Shown here one piece after another: positions 56,488 to 64,000 of a stretch of DNA of 64,000 nt (position 1 is the stretch's first letter; each line of letters opens with the position of its first letter). The position numbers and the translations under genes were made by a program. Source of the DNA: Anaeramoeba flamelloides. Lineage: Eukaryota; Metamonada; Anaeramoebidae. The notes under the pieces were generated by a model. That model had not been told where the DNA came from and ran no database searches. It saw only the letters and a list, made by a program, of their open reading frames with translations. The stretch covers positions 2,790,001 through 2,854,000 of the forward strand of contig JANTQA010000030.1 of the NCBI GenBank assembly GCA_027625915.1, written 5' to 3'.

Positions 56488-58247
56488 CCCTTTTTGTGGG
56501 TAACTGATAATAAATAAAATTAAAAATGAAAAATTAATAAAATTAGATTTAAAAATATTTAAATTAACACATTAAAAAAAAAATGAAAAGTCATTTTTAA
56601 ACACCATCACTAAATAATTAAATGGAATATTTTGTTTTGGATTATATATTAAATCAAAGCAAATGAAAAAAATTCAAAATTCCTTTAGAATCAAAAAAAA
56701 AAAAAAAAAAAATTAATTATCACTTATTAAACCTTTTTTTTAATATTAAATCTATTTTCTGTTGTTTTTATCGGGTCAAACACTTTAATTTTTTTAAATA
56801 AATATATTTGTATTTATTAATCAATAGGATAATTTGACTTTAATTCTTTCAAATTTTTTGTTTGGCAAAAAGTCAAAAAAAAAAATTTTATTTTTTTCTT
56901 TTTTATTTCTTGAGAAAGATTTATCTCCTATTTACCATAAGCCATAATCCATATCTGTAGGAAAAACAAAAATCAAATTTTTTTTTCTTTTTTTTTTTGA
57001 ACTGGTAACAAAAATAACGAAATTGTTAAATTATTATTAATTAAAATTAATTATAGTGGAAAATCAAATTAAAGTTGTATCACTAACAGTTTGTTCTCTT
57101 ATATTACCACCATTTTAAAACATTATAAACTGGAAAATTGAGAAATTTTGATTTTTTTTTTCAGGAAAAAATCTCAGCGAATATAGATTGACAAGTAAAA
57201 ATGAAAAAATTAGAAAAGTTAACTGCTTGTTATTTTTTACATTTCCAATTTAAGATGTGATGTTAAAAAAAGTTAATTTTTTTCATTATGTCCAAAATTG
57301 TTTGGTCGATATTTTGTTGATTTTGTTGAAATATATTAATATAATCATTAATTATAATTATATAAGAATTTACTATTTTTAAAACTCTTAAATGTAATTT
57401 TTTTTTTTTAAAAAATAACGATATTTCAAATGTTGATTATTGATTTTATGAAATTTAAAAAATAGGTTTGACCAGTAGAAAATTTAGTAATTTTATAAAA
57501 AATTATGTTGAAAGAGTTTTGCAAAAGGATCTTTAAAACAGTCAGCATACTTCAATAGACCTATTTTATGGCATTCTTTAAAAACTTTTTTTGTCACAGT
57601 TTTTTAAAATTACTTTAACTCAATCTTGAATGAAGGTAACGATATTATGTTTTGTAAATAGAGCTGTTTGAAAAAAGGTATGTACTAAAAGTTTTAAAAA
57701 GCATTGCTCAAACAATTTGGTTCTCAATAAAGCAGTTTATTTCACATTTTTTAAAAATTTTAGTACTAAATTTTTTCAAATGTAAGGTTCCTCACTTTTT
57801 TCAAGTAACTTTCTTAATTTTTTTTTTTTTTAGAAATTTCGTTGTCCAACCGATAAATTTTTAAAAATGAAACAAAATTTTTTTCTTCATTTTCCTTTTT
57901 TTTAAATTATGAAAGTCGGCTTCATGACAGGTTATTTCAAAGAAGATTTCTAAAATCAACACACTTGTAATCGTTTCTTTGTATTTAAAATAACAAAATT
58001 CTCTATTCTTCTTGATGTAAAGCGAGTTAAAAAAATTTGTGAAATGGAAATTGAACGAAAAATTGTTTGAAGAATTTTAGAATTTATCAGCGAAAAGAAA
58101 AAAAAAAAAAAAAAAAATCAAATGGTTATGAGGTCAAATTGAGAAAATACTTTGATTGAACTTTTAACAAACAGTAAAGAGATAAGCCACAGATTAAAAG
58201 TGATAAAAAAAAAAAAATATAAAGTTAAAAAGGAATTAATTAAAATT
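56488..58247. other. Spacer between the WW-domain and C2 genes
   Basis: It lies upstream of the WW gene and downstream of the C2 gene, which both run on the minus strand. A/T-rich with homopolymers; a stretch near 57690-57760 faintly resembles 4960-5030 in the SPFH intron. No gene was seen. Confidence 0.5.
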
Positions 58248-59582
58248 TTACTCTTTGGGTGCAAATATGCCTGGTAATAATAGACTACCACCATTGACTC
58301 CATTTTCTGTGAGCTTTCCGCCAAGTAACTGTGAAAATATTGGTAAGTTGCTGATCTTTAAAACACAGCTCAAAGTACCAGCTTCATTTCCTGAATTAAA
58401 AAACTTCATATTGATTGGGATTTGCATTTCTTTTTCAAGATTATTTGTGAGTACTTCCCTAAAATTAAGATCAAGATCACCAAGAACCTCAGGCTGTGAG
58501 CCACGCACATGGTGCTTCATTGAAATTCTTATAGCTCCATTTAAAAGCTCTTTTAATGAGCTTTTGATCATCAAGCTTTTAAAGGGAGAGCTCCAAACGG
58601 GATTATTGGTACCATTAATAGTTGTTGACTTATTGACCTCGTCCGGCATTGAATATTCCTCAACATAAAAATACTCAAGAAAAACATTAGAGGTGCCGTT
58701 ATTATTTTTACCAACTACATTTGCAACTTTGACTTGATCTAAGACCGTATTGATCTCACATATGTTGTCCATCTTAACTTCAAAAGAGAGCCTTCCTGCG
58801 CCCTTTCCCTTTTCTCTCAGTAAGTAGTCAACTTTAGTTGGGCCTAAAAGTACGATGAAATATTTTTATTTATTTTTTTTGTGTAAAATGAAAAAAAAAA
58901 TAAGATATTTTTTTAAAGATTGAATAGAAACAAAAGTCGTATTTGAAAGTTAAAGAAGGGGAAACGGTACCTGTTGCAAGTGTCCAAAGATCGACCTAAA
59001 AAGAGGTGTTTACAAGAACCAAGTTGATTGAATTGTTAACAAAAGAAAAAAAATATAAAAAATTAAAAATAAACTTGTAAACAAAAAAAATTTTCTGTTT
59101 TTCTTTTTTTTTTTTTTTTTTTTGGTAGGAAGATTGAATTACTTTCATCATTCCCATAGGATCATCCGAGCCAAATCGATCTCTATCATAAACGTTAATG
59201 GTAAGATACTTTGAAGTCATTCTTTCAAACATTCTTGTTTCATAGGTTATTTTACAAGAAAATTTTTTCCATTCAGGATTTAAGGTCTTTTTAATGTGCT
59301 TTGATTTAAACTTTTGTGTACCATCAAAATTAAGTACGAGATATGGATCAGAGGTTCCAGATCTAAGAAGTTTTGAAATTAGAAAGATATGAGAACATTG
59401 GAAGAGTTAGTTTAATTTTTGTTTTGTTTGTTTTTGGTTTCGTTTATTTTCTTTTCTTTTCTTTTCTTGTATCTTTTAAAAAAGATAAAAAAAAAAAAAT
59501 TATTTTTAAAGTCTTACCTATCACAAGCCATCATATTGGAACCTTTGAAATTTGTTAATGTTACATCAAAATAATGTGTCAT
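58248..59582 (-). CDS. Double C2-domain protein (four exons, one of 25 nt)
   Basis: Exons on the minus strand are 59582-59518, 59362-59143, 58995-58971 and 58843-58248. All are GT-AG, and the phases (2, 0, 1) sum to one 301-aa frame. The first C2 domain (residues about 3-120) has the calcium-binding pattern D-R-S-G-T-S-D-P-Y on loop 1 and D-R-D-x-F-G-S-D-D on loop 3. The second C2-like domain (about 125-270) lacks the loop aspartates and probably does not bind calcium. C2 domains attach proteins to phospholipid membranes. No other domain, transmembrane segment or lipidation site is seen, so a small membrane-binding adaptor is the best description. The 25-nt third exon encodes V-D-L-W-T-L-A-T and is needed to keep frame and complete the first C2. 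Confidence 0.88.
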
Positions 59583-62500
59583 TTGTAGAAAAAATTTTTG
59601 AAAAGAAAAAATTTAAAAAAAATAAATTAGATTCTTTGCAACTCAAATTTTTTAGAACATTTTGAGATTTGAAAGAAAAAGTTTTCTCGTGTACCATGAT
59701 TTTTTTGTTATTTATATCCTCAAAATGATTCTTTAAAAATTTTTACTTTATTTTTTTGTTTGTGGATTTGTAAAAAAAAAAAAAATTAGAATAAAAAAAA
59801 AATTTGAAAAAACCTTTTTTATAATTTTGTAATAGTAGTATTTTAAAGACACAAGATCGTAAAACTTGAATTTAATTATTGAGTCCAATTGAAGTTCTTC
59901 ATTTTACCTTGTTTTAATTTAATAATTTTCTCACTTTTTTCCTACAAATGTTTGTTTGGTGAATTACACTCTGTTTTTGGGGGCCTACTTCTGAAAAATT
60001 GCCTTGTTTTGATGGGAATTTAAAAAAGAAAAGAAAAGACAAGAATACATTTTCTACTTAATCCATGAGAACCAACACCATTGAGTTGGTGATAATTCAA
60101 AGACGGTGTTACCAAAAATGTTTTGTCAAGATTTTCTGAGGGCATTTTCATACTTCCTTGTCGCGACTTAATTTGTAAACAATTTTTGTTGTTACTTTTT
60201 GAAATAACAACACCACAAATAGTGGTGTTTTGGTTCAAGATTTGAAAGAAAATAATTACCGTTTCAAAAATAAAAAAAAAAGAAAAAGAATTAATTTGGT
60301 AGGTAAATCGAGATTTGGATCATCAATTTGGTAACTTTCAAAAAGTAAACAACTAAATTTTGATCACCTCAAGTGAGATTCACATCTGCGAACATAACTC
60401 AAAATTAAGATGAAGAATAAATAGTAACACTCTTGTATTGAGGGTAAATTGGATTAATATGGTTTCTTAAATTGAATTTTTGTTTGTCACAAAAGTAATA
60501 GAATACTTATTTTTGCAAGGGTATAATTAAACCCCATAAAAACCAACCTGTTTATCAACTTTAGAAAACCAGTTATCGTTTTTCAAGAAAGTTCATTTTT
60601 ATCTATTAAAGTTACTGGTAAAAAGAATCGAAGCTTTTTTGAAGGATTTTTTGATTTCAAGAGAAAAAGAAAAATTTGTAAAACTTTTTTATTTTGAAGA
60701 AATCTCAATCCGAGTAATTTCTGAGATACTTGTATGAACAAACAAAATGAGGAACATTACTCTTCTTCTCAAAATACCAAAAAAATAAATCAAATATTGA
60801 ATGCTTGAAGATCTAAAAAAAGTTGAACATTTATTTTAGTCACAAAATATTGATTCAATTTCTTGAAAGGAAAACGATTTCAGAATTAAAAATAACAGAA
60901 ATAAAAGTTAATTTTAAAAAAATTGAGTATTAATTATAAATTAAAACTTATTGAATGTTTTATATTTTGTTATAACGAGAGCCCAGTACAAAAAAAAAAA
61001 AGTGATATCAAGGTTGGAGTAGGAAAAAAAGCAATTTATCAAAAAAATATTTTTCCATCTATATATTCCAAAAACAATTAGGTAAAAAATTTTCACTTCA
61101 TATTCCCTTATTCTTTTTGAACATAACAACTTACTAAGAAATAGACTATTATATGGGATCTCAGTATATTTCATTAATCCCTTTTTATTCAATTTATTGG
61201 TATATCTATGAACCCCAATTAAAACCAACATCTAGGTTATTAAAAAGATGATAACCAACTGGAATTGTATCTGATTATTGATTGAGAGAAAGGACTAATC
61301 AAAGAAAATTTACCAAATAAAAAAGATAAGAAGAAAAATAATTAAAATAATAAAGTCTAAAATTATAATATCATTTACATGACCAAATTAAAAATAATCC
61401 AGGTCCTGAAACAGGAAGATCAAAAACCCGGTGTATAGATTATCAATAATAAATAAAAATTCCACAAACAGTGATTTATAAATTGGAATCCCATTACTAC
61501 GAAGAGTGGGACACTATGCACATGAATTTATTTATTTTTTGACTATTTTAGGAATTTTTTCTTTTCAATTTTTTCTTTTCATTTTTTCTTTATTACCTTA
61601 AGTTTTCTAACCATAAGTAATTTGATAAAAAATCCTCGACAAGAACAATAATTTTCGAAATTCCGATTAGTCAGATTAAAGAGTTTTTGAGATTTTTTTC
61701 TTCCGGATAACATTTTTTTTTATAAGTTTTTATCGAAAATTTTTGCTATTTTTTTTTTCAGTTGATTCACATAATTTTATATCTTCCACAATACCAAATA
61801 AAGTGATTTAAATTCTACCAGCTTATAATTTATAATACCAGTATTTAAACTGAAAACTTGAAAAAAGTTTTAATTCCAACTAAAGAACGAAAAAGGGGTA
61901 CTCACCCCCTTTTAATGAATGTACATATTTCGGAACTTATTATTATTATTTTTAATTTAGTAAATAATGGGAAATAAAAAGAAAAATCCCGTAATTTTAC
62001 AAATTAAAAACATAACCCCTCAACAACACCAAGCAAAAATATTAGATAAATTACCCAAATAGCAATATAATTAATACAGAACTACATTGTAGAGTACTAC
62101 AAAGTTATCAACTTTCCAGAGATTTCATTTTTATTCGAAAATTAATAAATATCCATTACAAAGAGAAAACCCAATAAAATATAATCTTTAAACAAATACA
62201 CATAAAACAAAGGAATCAGCTAAAATTATAAATTTCACCAAATTTTGTCCAATTTCGGAAAATCTTTATGTTGTTTTTATTACCATTGCCAAACTAAAAA
62301 AAATACCAAAAGATACACTGTTTTTAAAATGGAAGTGTCCAACCACAACTTGAATAGATCATAAGTTTACAAATTAGACAAAACTAGACTTTGATGTTCT
62401 AAATAATAATTTATACAAATAAAAAATTATCCATGATAATATCTAATTTATAAATTAAAAATTGATTTTGATCATTTTTCATGGAATTTCTCAACTCATT

Positions 62501-62628
62501 TAACTTATCTTTAAAACTAGAGATTTGTATAAAAATATAAAAAAAGACCCCCGACTAGATATTAAAAAAACCTAGTTCTTAATTCTATAACAAAACAGGA
62601 TTTATCACATTCATTTCACCAGTGGATA

Positions 62629-62824
62629 CCACCAGTTCCACTTTAGGACACAAAATTTCAACTACATTTAAGACAGAAAAAAAATCTCAAAAGAAAGTAC
62701 ATTTTTTGAATTATTTTTTTTACATAAATTATTTCACTAGAATTTGAATTTTGTGCCTTAATTTGAAATTTTTCTTGGGTCAATTTTTTTTTCAAAGTTT
62801 GAGTCTTCAAAGTGGAACTTACTG
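62629..62824. mobile_element. Family R2 MITE, copy 2 (mariner/Stowaway-like)
   Basis: It is flanked by TA on both sides. The left end CCACCAGTTCCACTTTAG pairs with the complement of the right end, CAGTAAGTTCCACTTTGAAG. Subterminal GGACACAAA and T-T-T-T-G-T-G-C-C motifs match copy 1. It is 196 bp and non-coding. Confidence 0.8.
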
Positions 62825-62856
62825 TAAATGAATTACTTTTAGTCTTTATTCAGATA

Positions 62857-62866
62857 CCCCCCCCCC
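62857..62866 (+). repeat. 10-base poly-C run
   Basis: Ten consecutive C residues 32 bp beyond the right end of an R2 MITE, in sequence otherwise nearly devoid of C runs. Confidence 0.9.
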
Positions 62867-64000
62867 AAAAAAATATTTGATAATTTAGACAAAGTTATAA
62901 TTTAATAATATACCTTTTAAAGAAGTATACCGCTATTAATAATTTTGAGGATATTAATTATTAATTAGAAATTGGATTATTGAAAAGATTTCTTTAAATA
63001 AAATAAGTGAAAACTAGAAAAAAATGATTGATGCCAAATTCCTCATGTAAAATATATTTCCTTACCAACCAAAAAAGTGATATTCAAAAAAAACTTTAAA
63101 AACAGATCAAGAAAAAAATAAAAATCATTTATTTAGAAATATTATTTGTAAAAATTTGATATAATTACTAATTCTTCTTTGGTTTTATTTTTAATTCTTA
63201 ATGGAATAAACTTTTTTTGTAAAATTTTTGATTTAAGAATTACTTTTTCGTTCTAAAGAATTTGGAAAATGTATTCACAAATACTAGTTTCAATTGATTC
63301 ATCTAATTCTGAGTTTTGATTCAGAAAAAATAGAATATTTTTTATATTCTTGTTTAAAAATAAATATTAGTTGGGCTTGTTAATTAATTTTAAAATGATT
63401 TATTTTACCTAAATTGAAAAAAAAAAAAAATTATGATATATTTCTTTAAATTTTATCCATAGTTTAATTTTTCTTGGGGTTGAACTTTTTTAGTTTTTTT
63501 TTGTATTTCTAAAATTTAACCCCCTTTTTAAATGTGGAAAAAAAATATTCTTAGTTTTGGCTTTGCTTAACAACCGTAACTGAAAAAATACAATTGAAAA
63601 AAACAAAATTGAAAAACAAAGATTTTTCTGTTATTAATAAAAAAAAATAGAATTGGACTTGAAATTCAAGGTATTTTTATTTTTTTCTCAAACAAATTAA
63701 AAATACCAAGAAGAAATACCTTGAAAAATATACTTTGTATTTATTTTATTATTTTTTATCATTGATTTCATAATTTTTCTTTGAAAGATGATCTTTCTTT
63801 TTGGCATAATACCAACAAAATAATTTTTTTTAAACACCTGATCGGTCTTTTTTGAGGGTTTTGGTCTTATTAATGCCAAATATTAAGTATTTACATATTC
63901 CTTGATCATAAAGGCAACATAATAAAACATAAATTAAATCTAAAAATTGTTCAAAAACCTGAAAACATTATATATTCCACTATTGCTATCATTGATTAAT

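Larger units (their letters stand above)
59583..64000. other. Gene-poor spacer to the end of the window
   Basis: It begins with the promoter side of the C2 gene. One R2 MITE (62629-62824) and a 10-base C run (62857-62866) are the only features I can name. The open frames at 60020-60238 and 60941-61231 (-) have no recognisable motif or splice partner. Confidence 0.5.

Noticed and set aside
60020-60238. 72-codon frame on the - strand upstream of the C2 gene
   Set aside because: Less low-complexity than most, but I see no domain, splice partner or repeat in other copies. It may be a 5' remnant and is not supportable as a gene.
1-64000. Search for LTR, retroviral, Polinton or other capsid-bearing elements
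   Set aside because: No polymerase, integrase, protease or capsid-like segment and no long direct terminal repeats were recognised. All mobile elements seen look like small DNA transposon derivatives.

Overview
The window is nuclear DNA from an extremely AT-rich protist. Coding sequence is sparse (roughly 23% of the bases), introns are GT-AG, and most of the rest is low-complexity A/T sequence and decayed mobile elements. The ankyrin array with a recurring Phe-His-x-Leu-Cys signature joined to two BTB-like segments, and the tiny B-box protein, are features I associate with anaerobic amoebae of the Anaeramoeba type (Metamonada). That placement is inference. I see no rRNA, no convincing tRNA, no CRISPR array and no recognisable retroviral or LTR element.

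Layout: 1-2.9 kb, no convincing gene. 2.9-8.4 kb (- strand), a four-exon SPFH/stomatin-like membrane protein with a 4.2 kb intron holding a short inverted-repeat transposon. 8.5-14.4 kb, repeat-rich spacer. 14.4-16.2 kb (-), the U4/U6 snRNP protein PRPF4. It is divergent, across 350 bp, from a two-exon B-box mini-protein (+). 17-23 kb, repeats including a transposon nested in another. 23.0-28.1 kb (+), a three-exon ankyrin-BTB protein whose second intron is almost entirely a mobile element. 28.1-30.5 kb, a 2.4 kb fold-back element. 32.25-32.77 kb (+), a three-exon ubiquitin-like protein. 32.95-39.2 kb (+), a single-exon BRCA2 homologue. 43.1-50.0 kb (+), a five-exon BRE1/RNF20-type RING ubiquitin ligase with a 3.5 kb intron. 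50-54.7 kb, MITEs and tandemly arranged element copies. 54.7-56.5 kb (-), a low-complexity WW-domain protein. 58.2-59.6 kb (-), a four-exon double-C2 protein with a 25-nt exon. 59.6-64 kb, no gene seen.

The exon models of all spliced genes were built by hand. In each, the splice phases add up to a continuous reading frame and the joined protein matches the expected family profile.

The most notable locus is BRCA2. It has 16 near-identical BRC-type repeats plus one degenerate unit, separated by acidic linkers, followed by the complete helical/OB1/OB2/OB3 DNA-binding region. Every one of the 16 repeats carries F-S-S-G where known BRC repeats carry F-x-x-A, the residues that plug into RAD51. This suggests a divergent BRCA2-RAD51 interface. 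BRCA2 and BRE1 both belong to chromatin and DNA-repair biology, but I see no evidence that the neighbouring genes form an operon-like unit.
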